From Burkholderiaceae bacterium (GTDB lineage: Bacteria > Pseudomonadota > Gammaproteobacteria > Burkholderiales > Burkholderiaceae_D): a stretch of DNA of 64,000 nt. This document shows, piece after piece, positions 48,921-58,246 of the stretch. Where the stretch lies: contig JARLJG010000020.1 in the NCBI GenBank assembly GCA_031291325.1, positions 28,441-92,440 on the forward strand, given 5' to 3'. The translations under genes and the position numbers were made by a program. Position 1 is the first letter of the stretch. Every line of letters starts with the position of its first letter. The notes below the pieces were generated by a model. That model was not told the origin of the DNA. It saw nothing but the letters and a program-made list of their open reading frames with translations, and did no database searches.

Positions 48921-50221
48921 TGCGCCGCCCGATGACCTGGAAGCGGGCTGCCATCGCAGCGGCGATCCTGCTGGCGACCGGCGCGGCGCAGGCCGCCGAA
49001 GACCCCGATGCCGGCGCGTTGATGCTGGCCGACCAGACGCCGACCACGGTCGAAAAAAGCAGCGATTGGAGAGTCTTCGTCGAAGGCGCCTACGGCGGCG
49101 ATACCGTGCGCAACCAGTCGACGGGGCAAGAGACGCGCCAGTCGAATCATCGGCTGTCGTTCGACGCGCAACTCGACGATACTTTCGCGCCGGGCTGGCG
49201 CGCCGTATTGTCCGACCGCCTGGACGTCGATTGGCCGCCGCAAAGCGGGGAGCAGAACAGCATCAACACGATCCGCGAAGCCTATCTCAGTTGGCAGCCG
49301 CAGAGCAACGAGATCGTCGATTTCGGTCGCATCAATCCGCGTTACGGCGTTGCCACCGGCTATAATCCGACCGACTTTTTTCGCACCGGCGCGGTGCGCT
49401 CCGAGGTGTCGGTCGACCCCAACAGCTTGAAGCAAAACCGCCAGGGCAGCGTGATGTTGCGCGGGCAAACCTTGTGGGAAGGCGGTTCCTTGACGGCGCT
49501 GTATGCGCCGAAACTGAGCAAGCAGCCGGACGCCAACGACTTCAATCCCGACTGGGGCGCAACCAACAATCAAAACCGCGTGCTGGTCGCATTGAGCGAA
49601 AAATTCAATGACCACGTCAATCCGCAATTCCTGATATACAAGGCGCAGGATGCGTCGACCCAGCTCGGCTTCAACCTGACCGACTTGCTCAACGACAGCA
49701 CGGTGGTGTTCGTCGAATGGTCGGGCGGGCACAGCGCGACGCTGCTAACGCAAGCGTTCGATCAGCACGGATTGCAGCGCGCCGACGATAACGCATTCCG
49801 TAATCGTTTGTCGACCGGATTGACCTATACCACTGCCAACAAGATTTCGTTGACCGGCGAACTCGAATACAACGGCGCAGGTCTCGACCAAAGCGACTGG
49901 ATTGCATTGGGTCACGGCTCGCTGCCGGTCTACGGGCTGTATCGCAACTGGCTGCAGATCGGGCAAGAGTCGCCGACCAAGCCGGCGCTATTCTTTTACG
50001 GCATGTGGCAAGACGCGCTGATCAACCATCTCGACCTGAGCGCGATGGAACGCTATGACGCGGCAGACTACAGCCGCTTGACCTGGCTGGAAGCGCGCTA
50101 CCACGACAAGCATGCCGAGTATGCATTGCAGTGGCAGCGCTACAGCGGCAAGGTTTGGAGCGATTATGGCGCAGTGCCGCAGGTCACGGGCTGGGATGTG
50201 GTGGCGCGCTACTACTTTTGA
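48917..50221 (+). CDS. Predicted outer-membrane beta-barrel protein of the ABC operon
   Basis: 434 aa with a signal peptide (AAIAAAILLATGAAQAAED). Alternating strands continue to a C-terminal DVVARYYF, with a terminal Phe as in outer-membrane barrels. The region INPRYGVATGYNPTDFF resembles DUF1302-type and other alginate/lipid-transport barrels; I do not recognise the family firmly. It overlaps the LolA-like gene (ATG 48917 around the TGA), so the two are co-translated. By context it is the outer-membrane exit or receptor of the transport route. The open frame extends far upstream in the wrong frame of the LolA-like gene and is not used. Confidence 0.8.
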   Translation: MMRRPMTWKRAAIAAAILLATGAAQAAEDPDAGALMLADQTPTTVEKSSDWRVFVEGAYGGDTVRNQSTGQETRQSNHRLSFDAQLDDTFAPGWRAVLSDRLDVDWPPQSGEQNSINTIREAYLSWQPQSNEIVDFGRINPRYGVATGYNPTDFFRTGAVRSEVSVDPNSLKQNRQGSVMLRGQTLWEGGSLTALYAPKLSKQPDANDFNPDWGATNNQNRVLVALSEKFNDHVNPQFLIYKAQDASTQLGFNLTDLLNDSTVVFVEWSGGHSATLLTQAFDQHGLQRADDNAFRNRLSTGLTYTTANKISLTGELEYNGAGLDQSDWIALGHGSLPVYGLYRNWLQIGQESPTKPALFFYGMWQDALINHLDLSAMERYDAADYSRLTWLEARYHDKHAEYALQWQRYSGKVWSDYGAVPQVTGWDVVARYYF

Positions 50222-50291
50222 GCGCTTGAACAGATTCATGCATGTGCGCAATGCTGAAATGTAGCGATTTCAGCATTGCGCTGGTTCTTTA

Positions 50292-50927
50292 CTAAATCCA
50301 GCCCAAGACCCCGGCAAACAGTGCCAGCGCGACGCCGACCCCGCCAGCCAGCGACGCCACGACCGTGATTTGCGATTTGCGCGAGCGCATATCGTGCACC
50401 CAGTAGGCGACGACGAAGAACGGCAGGTAGCCGATCAAGAAAATCAGCCAAGGTGCGCCGGCATTCCAGCCGCGCCAATCCCAGGTCAGTGCGCCGATAT
50501 GATTGAGCCAGACTTCGACGCAGACGCACAGGATCGAATTGACGACCGCCATCACCCAGCGATTGTCGATCCCGGCAATCTTGAGATTGCGGTCGGGCGG
50601 CAACATGCGCACGGTGGCCAGCCCCATGAGCGCAAACATGAAACTGATTTCGATATTCAGCCCAATCAAAATCGTATAGGCCGAGCCGCCGGGCGTTCCC
50701 CAAACCGGGGCGAATCCGGAAAAGTGGAACACCAGGCCGTTCCAGATTTCATTGACCCAATCCATCAGCCAGAAAGCGAGTCCGGCCAGCACGACATTCC
50801 AGCGCTTTTCTGCGGCCTGTTCCGCGTAGGCGTAGACGACGATCAACAGCAGCGCGATCGCATACCATTGAAAATGCGACGAATCGCGAACCAATTGCTG
50901 CGCTTGTGCAGCCGATGCTGTCATCAT
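50292..50927 (-). CDS. Polytopic membrane protein of unknown function
   Basis: 211 aa with about six predicted transmembrane helices (for example AIALLLIVVYAYAE, YTILIGLNIEISFMFALMGL, LIFLIGYLPFFVVAYWV, VVASLAGGVGVALALFAGVL). Trp-rich loops (WVNEIWNGLVFHFSGF, LTWDWRGWN) recur. I do not recognise a family. GGAGACTTC precedes ATG 50927. It stands alone, convergent with the barrel gene, and its function cannot be inferred. Confidence 0.75.
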   Translation of the reverse strand: MMTASAAQAQQLVRDSSHFQWYAIALLLIVVYAYAEQAAEKRWNVVLAGLAFWLMDWVNEIWNGLVFHFSGFAPVWGTPGGSAYTILIGLNIEISFMFALMGLATVRMLPPDRNLKIAGIDNRWVMAVVNSILCVCVEVWLNHIGALTWDWRGWNAGAPWLIFLIGYLPFFVVAYWVHDMRSRKSQITVVASLAGGVGVALALFAGVLGWI

Positions 50928-51141
50928 GAAGTCTCCGTGGTATCGTTATTTTGGTATTTTGCCGCGCGCGGCTGCGGCGGGCAGGGGACACCATTGTAGG
51001 CGCAGGCGTGTTGCCGGGTCACGTGCAAGCGCCGATATTGGAGGACTTCCTCGAATATCGTTTGGTCGGCATTTGCGAGGAGGTCGCCCGCAGCGCAAGC
51101 TGCGGGGAAGGGCGGGACGAGGTTCGTCCGCGTCTGCTTTC

Positions 51142-51324
51142 TTATTGTCGGAAGCGCTCGTCGGCAGATTGCGCGGCAAATTTGATGTCTTCGATCATGC
51201 GTCGCACTTCGGTGCGGCGGCGCTGCACCGCAGCGTGCACCTCGGCCGACATCGGGGAAGTGGTCATCAACTCCGCCAGCTTCCTGTGATTGTGGATATT
51301 GTTTCTGATCTTTGGATTATTCAT
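51142..51324 (-). CDS. Small hypothetical protein
   Basis: 60 aa from ATG 51324, basic and helical (VHAAVQRRRTEVRRMIEDIK), with GAAAG upstream. The frame continues upstream to 51417 but those residues look non-coding. Codon use is compatible with a gene. No family is recognised, so it may also be chance. It is the only plausible gene in the 1.1-kb gap. Confidence 0.4.
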   Translation of the reverse strand: MNNPKIRNNIHNHRKLAELMTTSPMSAEVHAAVQRRRTEVRRMIEDIKFAAQSADERFRQ

Positions 51325-52074
51325 TGCTTGCTTTCGATTCAAAATATTCCCGGTTTGCTTGCTCTCGCTATTGCTGCCACGTTGACGTTCAACAGCGCTC
51401 GCCCGGAAACGGTGCATCGATTCTCTTCTCGTCGGCGCTGCGCGCCATTTCGATCAATTCCCAACCCAATTGGCGCCGTAATTCGTTATTTGACAGATGT
51501 GCAGTGCGGCGTATCGACTGCGGCCCGGTAATTGCAGATGGGCTATGGCTTGGATGCTCGTTATCGTCTCTATGCATAGTGGTCCACACGGTTGGCTTGC
51601 GGGAAGTCGACGATCAAATCCAAGCAATATCCTTGCCAAGCTTGCGCATTCCCTGGAAGCGAGTCCTCGACGTTCAATGCAAGATTAATCAAGTTCGCTT
51701 ATGTTGCCAACGAATAAAAACGCAGTCTGATATTTGAATTTTGTTGATAGGCGATTCTGCGGCGCGATCAAACGCCAGGATTCCCTGCTTGGTCTGCGTC
51801 CGGCGTAAACGAAAGTGGATAGGCAAAAAAGAAGCCGCCGGCAGCGGCGCCGACAGCAAGAAACGCCACGGTCAAGCCAAGCTGCTTGCCAACCCACAGA
51901 CTGCTGAACCAGTCGTCCATTTCCGGTGCGGGCAATCGTATCGAAAATTGGAAGCCCTTGGCGCTTTCGGGTATGCTGCCTCGACGACGCATGCGGACTT
52001 CGTCGGGACAAGCTGATCGCCCAGACTTTGCTCCACCGCATGCACAATTCATTTCCCAACCATAGGGGTCATTC
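51325..52074. other. 750-bp region without a convincing gene
   Basis: Low-complexity, partly AT-rich spacer before the CaiB-type gene. A possible 49-residue membrane peptide on the minus strand (51771-51920, one hydrophobic helix) has no ribosome-binding site. I leave it uncalled. No strong terminator or RNA structure was seen. Confidence 0.45.
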
Positions 52075-53493
52075 GTGACTGAGCAAGCAAATTCGGCGAC
52101 GGCGCATTTGGGTTTCGATACCAGCGCGTTCGCTTTCTTGCGCGAAATCTGGCAAGCCGTCGGCGGCGATGCCGATTTTGTGCGTCATCTGACGTTCGGC
52201 AGCGTCGTGCAATTGCGCTCGGTATTTGCGGTGAGCGACCTGGCGGCGGCTTCGATCGGCGCCGCAGGATTGGCCATCGCCGAATTGGTCGCGCAACTTG
52301 ACGGCAAAATGCCTACGGTCACGGTCGACCGGCGCTTGTCGTCCTTTTGGTTTCAGACGTCGTTACGTCCGATTGCGTGGGAAGTTCCGCCCGCCTGGGA
52401 TGCGGTCGCCGGCGATTATCGCAGCGCCGACGGCTGGATTCGATTGCACACCAACGCGCCGCATCACCGCGCAGCGGCGCTGGCGGTGCTGGGCGCAACT
52501 GCCAGCAAGGAAGAAGTCGCCAAGGCCGTCGCCAACTGGCGCGCGGTCGAACTGGAAAGTGCCATCGTCGCGGGCGGCGGTTGCGCGGCGGCGATGCGCA
52601 CGCAGCAGCAATGGGCAGTGCATCCGCAAGGGCAAGCGGTCGCCGCCGAACCCTTGCTGCACATCGCATCGTTCGCCGATGCGGCAAAACCGTCGTGGCC
52701 GGGCTTAGGCGACGCCCATGCGCGACCGCTCGCCGGTATCCGCGTGCTGGATTTGACGCGGGTGCTTGCCGGCCCTGTGGCGACGCGTTTTCTTGCCGGT
52801 TACGGCGCCGAGGTGTTGCGCATCGATCCGCCAAGCTGGGACGAACCCGGCGTGGTGCAGGAAGTTGCGCTGGGCAAGCGTTTGGCGCGCCTCGATCTGC
52901 GCCAGGCGCAGGGGCGGGCAACGCTCGAGGCGCTGTTGCGCGAGGCCGACGTGCTGGTGCATGGCTACCGGGCCGACGCCTTGAGCCGGCTCGGCTTCGA
53001 CGAGCAGGCGCGGCGGCGTCTCAATCCCGCTCTGATCGACGTTTGCCTGAATGCGTACGGCTGGAGCGGGCCTTGGCTGGGGCGGCGCGGTTTCGACAGT
53101 TTGGTGCAAATGAGTTGCGGCATCGCCGATGCCGGCATGCAGTGCTGGCAGCGCGAGCAGCCGACGCCGTTGCCGGTGCAGGCGCTCGATCATGCTACCG
53201 GTTATCTGATGGCGGCAGCGGCGATTCGGGGATTGACGCGCCGCTTGCAATCTGGCGCCGGCAGCGCAATGCGGGCGTCGCTGGCACGCACGGCGTTGTT
53301 GCTGACGCAGCATCCGGCGCCGACTGACCATGTGGATTTCGACGCGGAAAACAGCGGCGATTGCGCCGCCGTTATCGAAGCGACTGCATGGGGCGATGCC
53401 CGTCGCCTCAAAGCGCCGGTTACGGTCGCCGGCGTGCCGATGCAATGGGAGCGCGCGGCAGCACAGCTCGGCAGTTCGCCGCCAGCGTGGTGA
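52075..53493 (+). CDS. CaiB/BaiF-type CoA-transferase family III protein
   Basis: 472-aa class III CoA-transferase. The second half holds the defining RPLAGIRVLDLTRVLAGPVATRFLAGYGAEVLRID segment, in which the Leu-Thr-Arg-Val-x-Ala-Gly-Pro run is typical, and the later NAYGWSGPW-RRGFDSLVQ motif. An extra N-terminal region of about 200 residues precedes this, longer than in standard enzymes; some family members are likewise extended. It transfers CoA between carboxylic acids. The start is GTG 52075. It is a single gene, so the substrate is unknown. It is separate from the catabolic block at 2.5-13 kb. Confidence 0.88.
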   Translation: MTEQANSATAHLGFDTSAFAFLREIWQAVGGDADFVRHLTFGSVVQLRSVFAVSDLAAASIGAAGLAIAELVAQLDGKMPTVTVDRRLSSFWFQTSLRPIAWEVPPAWDAVAGDYRSADGWIRLHTNAPHHRAAALAVLGATASKEEVAKAVANWRAVELESAIVAGGGCAAAMRTQQQWAVHPQGQAVAAEPLLHIASFADAAKPSWPGLGDAHARPLAGIRVLDLTRVLAGPVATRFLAGYGAEVLRIDPPSWDEPGVVQEVALGKRLARLDLRQAQGRATLEALLREADVLVHGYRADALSRLGFDEQARRRLNPALIDVCLNAYGWSGPWLGRRGFDSLVQMSCGIADAGMQCWQREQPTPLPVQALDHATGYLMAAAAIRGLTRRLQSGAGSAMRASLARTALLLTQHPAPTDHVDFDAENSGDCAAVIEATAWGDARRLKAPVTVAGVPMQWERAAAQLGSSPPAW

Positions 53494-53511
53494 TTGCAGT
53501 GGTGTAGACCG

Positions 53512-54366
53512 TTATGCGCGAAGCCTGGTTTTGATGGCTTCGCACAGTTCGTCGGCCTGCTCGTTTGAAATTCCCAACGCCTGCGTGGCTGCGACGCCGC
53601 CCTCGATCCATTCGAGCGATTCGAGTTCGCCACGAAATTTCTGAATCGCCCGTTCCACCAGATAATTCAGCGCCGCCAAGGTGCGCGTGGTGGCGGGGAT
53701 GGTTTCGTCATACAGGATATCGTGATTGTGATGCATGCTGATGGCCGCCACCACATCGTCGGAAATCGACCATTGTTGCGCCAGCAATGCGCCGACATAG
53801 GCATGGTGTAGTCCATGCCGTTCGTGTTCCACTTCAAGGAATTTGATGTCGCCCATAAGATTGGCGATGGATAGCGTTTCCAGATAAGCGGGAAAGGCCG
53901 CTTTCAGCAATGGGATGCCGATATCGCAAAACAGGCCGAAGCTGTAGGCGATTTCAGGCTTTGCGGCGCGCAATTCCTTGGCCAGGTAACTCATTCCCTT
54001 GGCGCGCTTCTCCGACACGTCCCAGAAGCGGGCCATCATCATGGCTCCCGAAGCGAGCGTCTTTTTCGTGATGAAGCCGGTCATGACGGCGGTGCATTGA
54101 TCCATGCCGATCATCGCGATCGCATCTTGCACCGTGGTGATTTGGCGTCTGGTGTTGAAAAAGGCCGAATTGCTGGTTTCCAGAAGGCGGCTGGCCATCG
54201 CCACATCGCGATTGATCAATTCGGCGATTTTCCTGACGTCCGGTTCTTCCCTTTGAATTTCTCGTTGCAGTGCCATGAAAAGTGCCGGACGCGGGGGAAT
54301 ATTGACCGACAGGGCAATTTTGTTTGGTTCCGCGAGCGCGGAAGGATTAGTCGGATTCTCGAGCAT
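53512..54366 (-). CDS. HDOD-domain signalling protein
   Basis: 284 aa with an HDOD domain over most of its length: PPRPALFMALQREIQREEPD, INRDVAMASRLLETSNSAFF and the later VEHERHGLHHAYVGALLA. HDOD proteins act in stress and signalling and usually lack the metal-binding HD pair; the partial His pattern here fits that. It is convergent with the CaiB-type gene and divergent from the DUF1579 gene. No output domain is fused to it. Function in this organism is unknown. Confidence 0.88.
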   Translation of the reverse strand: MLENPTNPSALAEPNKIALSVNIPPRPALFMALQREIQREEPDVRKIAELINRDVAMASRLLETSNSAFFNTRRQITTVQDAIAMIGMDQCTAVMTGFITKKTLASGAMMMARFWDVSEKRAKGMSYLAKELRAAKPEIAYSFGLFCDIGIPLLKAAFPAYLETLSIANLMGDIKFLEVEHERHGLHHAYVGALLAQQWSISDDVVAAISMHHNHDILYDETIPATTRTLAALNYLVERAIQKFRGELESLEWIEGGVAATQALGISNEQADELCEAIKTRLRA

Positions 54367-54569
54367 GATGCCTCTATATTACATGGCGGCAGCTACAACG
54401 CCAAAGACAGAAACGGGTGGTGGTCGATCATGCAAGGCAATGACGGATTCCCCGACATTCAATTCATCGCGGGCATCGGCTTTGCTTTGGATCATACACG
54501 CATATCGGCAATTGTTCAGCGCAGGTTGCGGTCGCCATCCTGAAGGCGCCGCCTCGCATCGCAAACTCC

Positions 54570-54600
54570 TTGACCCTTCCGCAACGTGAGGCCCTACACT
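54570..54600 (+). promoter_or_regulatory. MerR-type promoter with 19-bp spacer upstream of the DUF1579 gene
   Basis: TTGACC (54570-54575), a 19-bp spacer and TACACT (54595-54600). The spacer carries CCTTCCG...CGTGAGG, an imperfect dyad whose half-sites (CCTnnCG) resemble those at 44923. It is 73 bp before the DUF1579 start. It is the second promoter of this kind in the window and may be activated by the same MerR-TipAS protein. Confidence 0.65.
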
Positions 54601-54673
54601 GCATGAATCGAGGAAACGCATCGATTCCCTCCATTTCCTCCGACGGCTGAATAATCAAATAAAGGGATAAGTC

Positions 54674-55210
54674 ATGACGGAACAGGCCAAGCAAGCGCCG
54701 CAAATTCCCCCTGAAGTATTGCGCTATCTCAACGGTGCGCCGCCCGAAAGCCGGCAATTCGATTTCCTGATAGGCGATTGGAATGTCGCGAGTACGCGCT
54801 ATCACGCGGATGGCTCGGTCCTGATGCAATACAACGCGAGATGGAGCGCCAAACACCTGAACGGCGGCAGCATGATCGTCGACGATTTCCAGATGCTCGC
54901 GCCGACCGGGCAGGAGGTATCGTCCTATGTTACTCTGCGTACCTATTGCGAATCGACCGGGCGGTGGGAAATGGCAGGGTTATCCGCGCTGCAACCGGCA
55001 GTCAATGCGGAGTGGTATGGACAATGGCAAGACGGCGAGATGCGCGTGGATGTCGTTGGCGCCGCGCCCGACGGTGGTATTTATAGAAACCGGATTCTTT
55101 TTTTCAATATCCAGGAAAGCAGCTTCGAATGGGAAAGCAATATCAGTCGGGACGACGGCGTTACGTGGCTGGGTGCAGTTTTAATGCTTGCAACTCGAGC
55201 AATGCTATAG
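54674..55210 (+). CDS. DUF1579-family protein
   Basis: 178 aa. FLIGDWNVASTRYHADGSVL and later WESNISRDDGVTW identify the DUF1579/beta-barrel-like family of unknown function, often found in detoxification or regulatory neighbourhoods. No signal peptide is seen, so it is likely cytoplasmic. AAGGGATAAGTC precedes ATG 54674. The upstream promoter has MerR-type 19-bp spacing, which suggests ligand-induced expression together with the 45-50 kb operon. It overlaps nothing; the HD-domain gene starts 22 bp downstream. Confidence 0.8.
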   Translation: MTEQAKQAPQIPPEVLRYLNGAPPESRQFDFLIGDWNVASTRYHADGSVLMQYNARWSAKHLNGGSMIVDDFQMLAPTGQEVSSYVTLRTYCESTGRWEMAGLSALQPAVNAEWYGQWQDGEMRVDVVGAAPDGGIYRNRILFFNIQESSFEWESNISRDDGVTWLGAVLMLATRAML

Positions 55211-55231
55211 CTCTGTTTTGGTGAATTGCCG

Positions 55232-55858
55232 ATGAACTGGAAGTCGCAACTGATCTCGATCGCTAGTGCCGACGGGCACGACGATGGCGCGCACGACCTG
55301 CAGCATTTGCATCGTGTCTGGCGGCTGGCGCAAGCGCTGCTGGCGGAATATCCGCAAGCGGATGCGATGATCGTGCAAGCGGCTTGTTATTTGCACGATT
55401 TGGTGAATGTTCCGAAGGATCATCCCGACCGCGCGCAGGCTTCCACCCTGGCAGCAGGTCTTGCCTGCGCAAAATTGGAGCGAATCGGCTTTCCGTCGGA
55501 AAAACTGGCGGGCGTTGCGCATGCGATCGAAGCGCATAGTTTTTCCGCTTCGATCGCGCCGACAACGATTGAAGCCAGGATTGTGCAGGATGCGGATCGC
55601 CTCGACGCGCTCGGCGCGGTCGGGCTGGCGCGCCTGTTCTATACTGCCGGACGCATGGGGTCGGCGCTCGCGCATCCGACCGACCCGCTGGGCGCACAAC
55701 GCGCCCTCGATGATCGTCAATTTGCGCTTGACCATATCGAAGTCAAGCTGGCCAAGCTTCCTGGCAGCATGCAAACTGCCGCCGCCCGCAAGATCGGCGC
55801 GGCGCGATTGGATCAATTGAGAAGGTTTCGCGAGGATTTCGTCGATGAATGGTCGTAG
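55232..55858 (+). CDS. HD-domain phosphohydrolase
   Basis: 208-aa HD superfamily protein. The metal-binding motif is spread over AHDLQHLHRVWRLAQ and the HD pair in ACYLHDLVN. The later AHAIEAHSFS and DADRLDALGAVGLAR match the YedJ-type group, which includes predicted nucleotidases. ATG 55232 is used, since the TTG two codons before is less likely. The substrate is unknown. It follows the DUF1579 gene closely and may share its MerR-type promoter. Confidence 0.87.
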   Translation: MNWKSQLISIASADGHDDGAHDLQHLHRVWRLAQALLAEYPQADAMIVQAACYLHDLVNVPKDHPDRAQASTLAAGLACAKLERIGFPSEKLAGVAHAIEAHSFSASIAPTTIEARIVQDADRLDALGAVGLARLFYTAGRMGSALAHPTDPLGAQRALDDRQFALDHIEVKLAKLPGSMQTAAARKIGAARLDQLRRFREDFVDEWS

Positions 55859-56114
55859 CCCGAAAGCCACATCTCGTTTGGCGGGGCGATTGATTTAAAT
55901 GCAAGTCCGATACAGGGGCTTTTCATAGGAGGAGATCAAGCGATGCGCACATACCGACCTACTGGCAACAGATTCTGATCGTGCCGGCAGACCCTCAATG
56001 ACTTCGGCGCATAGCTCGCTTATAATGATCTGATACCCGGCGCGCGCCAATGGCGGCGTTTAGCGCATGTTCGCTTGTATTGCAGTTCGCCCATTCACCT
56101 TGTGGTATCAGCCA

Positions 56115-57131
56115 ATGACTATTTCCTTGCCCGTTTATCAGCATCCGACTTCGGTGGTCTTGGTCGACGATAGTGCGTCGTTCATTGCCAGCGTCGAATA
56201 CCAGTTGAATCCGAACCTGGCCGTCAAGAGTTTTCAAGACGCGCACGAGGCCCTAGGCTGGTTGGGCAGCTTGTATCATGCAGACGACGGCAAATGCCTG
56301 CCGATCCGCGTCGGTTACGACGAACAGACTTTTTCATTCGAGCGCCGCACGATTGCGCTCGATGTCGATCAAGTCTATCGCATCGTGCTCGACGCCGAAC
56401 GCTTCAATACCGCTGCGGTGGTGGTGGTCGATTATGCGATGTCGGTCATCAACGGGCTCGATTTTTGCCGCGCGCTGCGGGGCTTGCCGTGCAAGAAGAT
56501 CCTGTTTACCGGCGAAGCGAATGAAATGATCGCGGTCGAAGCGTTCAATCAGGGCTTGATCGATCGCTATCTGAAAAAGAGCGATCCGAGCGCGATGGAT
56601 AGGCTGGAGTCCGAAATCGCGGTGCTGGAGCGCGAATACTTTATCGAAAAGTCCGGCACCTTGAAGGACTTGCTGGTGCAGCATACCTATTCCTTCGTCT
56701 CCGACGAGGCGTTGGTCAAATTGGTCGATACCCTGATCGCACGGCACGGTTTCGTCGAGTATTACCTGTTCCCCGATCCCGCCGGCATCTTGTTTTTCGA
56801 CGCCGACGGCAAGCCGACGCTGATGGTGGTCGAAACCCGCGCCGGACTGATCTCGCATCTGGAAACGGCGCAGGACTACAGCGCGCCGCCGGAATTGAGA
56901 GCGGCATTGCGCGATGCGCAAGTAGTGCCGTTCTTTTGGAAGAGTGGCGGCATGTATACCGAAAAGAGTATCAATTGGGAACAATTTTGCCTGCCGGCGC
57001 AAATTTGCACCGGACGGGAAAACTATTACTGGGCTTTATTCGATTTGCCGGAGGGCTTTTTGCAGGGGCCGGTTTATTCGTATAACAAATTCATGGCCGA
57101 TCGCCTGGCGGCACCGAACAAGAATGGGTAA
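56115..57131 (+). CDS. Receiver-domain protein with split receiver and novel C-terminal domain
   Basis: 338 aa. A response-regulator receiver is visible but enlarged: VVLVDDSASF (acidic pair), then about 45 extra residues between the second helix and VVVVDYAMSVINGLDFCRAL (phospho-Asp), then ILFTGEANE and LKKSD (conserved Lys). The C-terminal 180 residues match no DNA-binding output that I know. ATG 56115 is used; the frame opens at 56067. Homology to LqsR-type regulators is conceivable by architecture, but I cannot confirm it. It lies just upstream of a YjfB motility gene, so a role in motility or quorum signalling is possible. Confidence 0.75.
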   Translation: MTISLPVYQHPTSVVLVDDSASFIASVEYQLNPNLAVKSFQDAHEALGWLGSLYHADDGKCLPIRVGYDEQTFSFERRTIALDVDQVYRIVLDAERFNTAAVVVVDYAMSVINGLDFCRALRGLPCKKILFTGEANEMIAVEAFNQGLIDRYLKKSDPSAMDRLESEIAVLEREYFIEKSGTLKDLLVQHTYSFVSDEALVKLVDTLIARHGFVEYYLFPDPAGILFFDADGKPTLMVVETRAGLISHLETAQDYSAPPELRAALRDAQVVPFFWKSGGMYTEKSINWEQFCLPAQICTGRENYYWALFDLPEGFLQGPVYSYNKFMADRLAAPNKNG

Positions 57132-57211
57132 ATTTGCTGCTTCCCGTAGATTCAAGATATCCGCGCCGATGCCGTAGATTGAGGAAGGGCGTTATTTCGA
57201 GGAGCGATGCG

Positions 57212-57412
57212 ATGTCAGTCAATAGTATAGCCAGTTTGTCAACGGTAATGGCTGCGACCCAGACCAACCAGGATATTGGCGTGGCGATGCTCAAGAAGTC
57301 CATCGATGCCGCCAGCAACAGCGCGTCCGAACTCTTATCCGCGATTGCGGCCCCAGTGCCGGCAAGCAATTTGCCCGCCAATCTTGGTCAAAATATCAAC
57401 ACGATCGCTTGA
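57212..57412 (+). CDS. YjfB-family putative motility protein
   Basis: 66 aa with the YjfB pattern: MSVNSIASLSTVMAATQTNQ at the start and IGVAMLKKSIDAASNSASEL in the middle. The family is small, helical and often found near flagellar or chemotaxis genes. GGAGCGATGCG precedes ATG 57212. The preceding receiver-domain gene ends 80 bp upstream. Function unproven. Confidence 0.8.
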   Translation: MSVNSIASLSTVMAATQTNQDIGVAMLKKSIDAASNSASELLSAIAAPVPASNLPANLGQNINTIA

Positions 57413-57698
57413 AAACGTCGAAATGATCAAATTGTCCCCTGTCAAATCTGACAGTGGTGCAATTGCCAATTTGCAAGTATCATTATTTTATCGGTAATGC
57501 CATTATTGTTGAGCATCCTTGCTTGGCATTCAGGCAATTTCGTCATTTCTAAATGCAAAACATTGTTTCTTGACGAAAAAATACCTTATTTATGGGATGG
57601 CGCTGCGTGGCGCATAGGTGTCAAATAGTTTGCAGTTTGCCGCAGGATGTCGATGTCACGCGGTTGTGCATTGATTCATTGCGCTGAAGAGGTTTTAG

Positions 57699-58043
57699 AT
57701 GTCATATGCTCGCTACAAATTCAATAAGGCCGTGCAATCCCTGCGCGAAGCCGGCGCCAGGCGGCGCGAGTGGCTGGCCAGCGATCACGCCTACCGATTG
57801 TTACGCTTGACTTCGGCGGATATCCCGGTCGAGCTGGAACACGAATTTCAATTGTTCGTGCGAGAAATAAAACCTATCCTGAGCGCCAGCGAAACGGGCG
57901 CACGTCAATGGGATACCGTGTGGTCGGTGGACGAGGCGACGGTCGGCAGGATTATCGACCGCATCATGTATATGCATGAAGTGATCGAGTCGAAGGGCGA
58001 ACGCAAGCAGGTCGTGCCAGATTGCTTCTCCGACGATACGTAG
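57699..58043 (+). CDS. Hypothetical protein
   Basis: 114 aa, helical and rich in Arg and Glu, no recognised family. The pattern FNKAVQSLREAGARRREWLA and the C-terminal MYMHEVIESKGERKQ suggest a small soluble protein. GAAGAGG lies about 10 bases before ATG 57699. Codon use is normal. It stands between YjfB and the penicillin-binding protein without clear operon partners. Confidence 0.65.
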   Translation: MSYARYKFNKAVQSLREAGARRREWLASDHAYRLLRLTSADIPVELEHEFQLFVREIKPILSASETGARQWDTVWSVDEATVGRIIDRIMYMHEVIESKGERKQVVPDCFSDDT

Positions 58044-58246
58044 CCACTGGAAAACGTCATTTCTTGTCGATTGCACATGACGCAGGCTTTGGCTCGCAAC
58101 GGGCCTTGGAATTGTCGTATACTTCCTCACTGTCTCTCGTTCGATAAGACCGAGAACTCTTCGTTTCCCCCGTCGTTTCCCGAATTTGAATAGGGCTTCA
58201 CCATGTTTGTTTCCTTGCGGCCACTTGCGCCTGCGAAAGGTCTTTC

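Noticed and set aside
51771..51920. 49-residue membrane peptide on the minus strand
   Set aside because: One hydrophobic helix but no ribosome-binding site, no neighbour support and no known family.
56115..57131. Naming the split receiver protein LqsR
   Set aside because: The architecture is only loosely similar from memory and no lqsA or lqsS gene is in the window, so the name is not supported.
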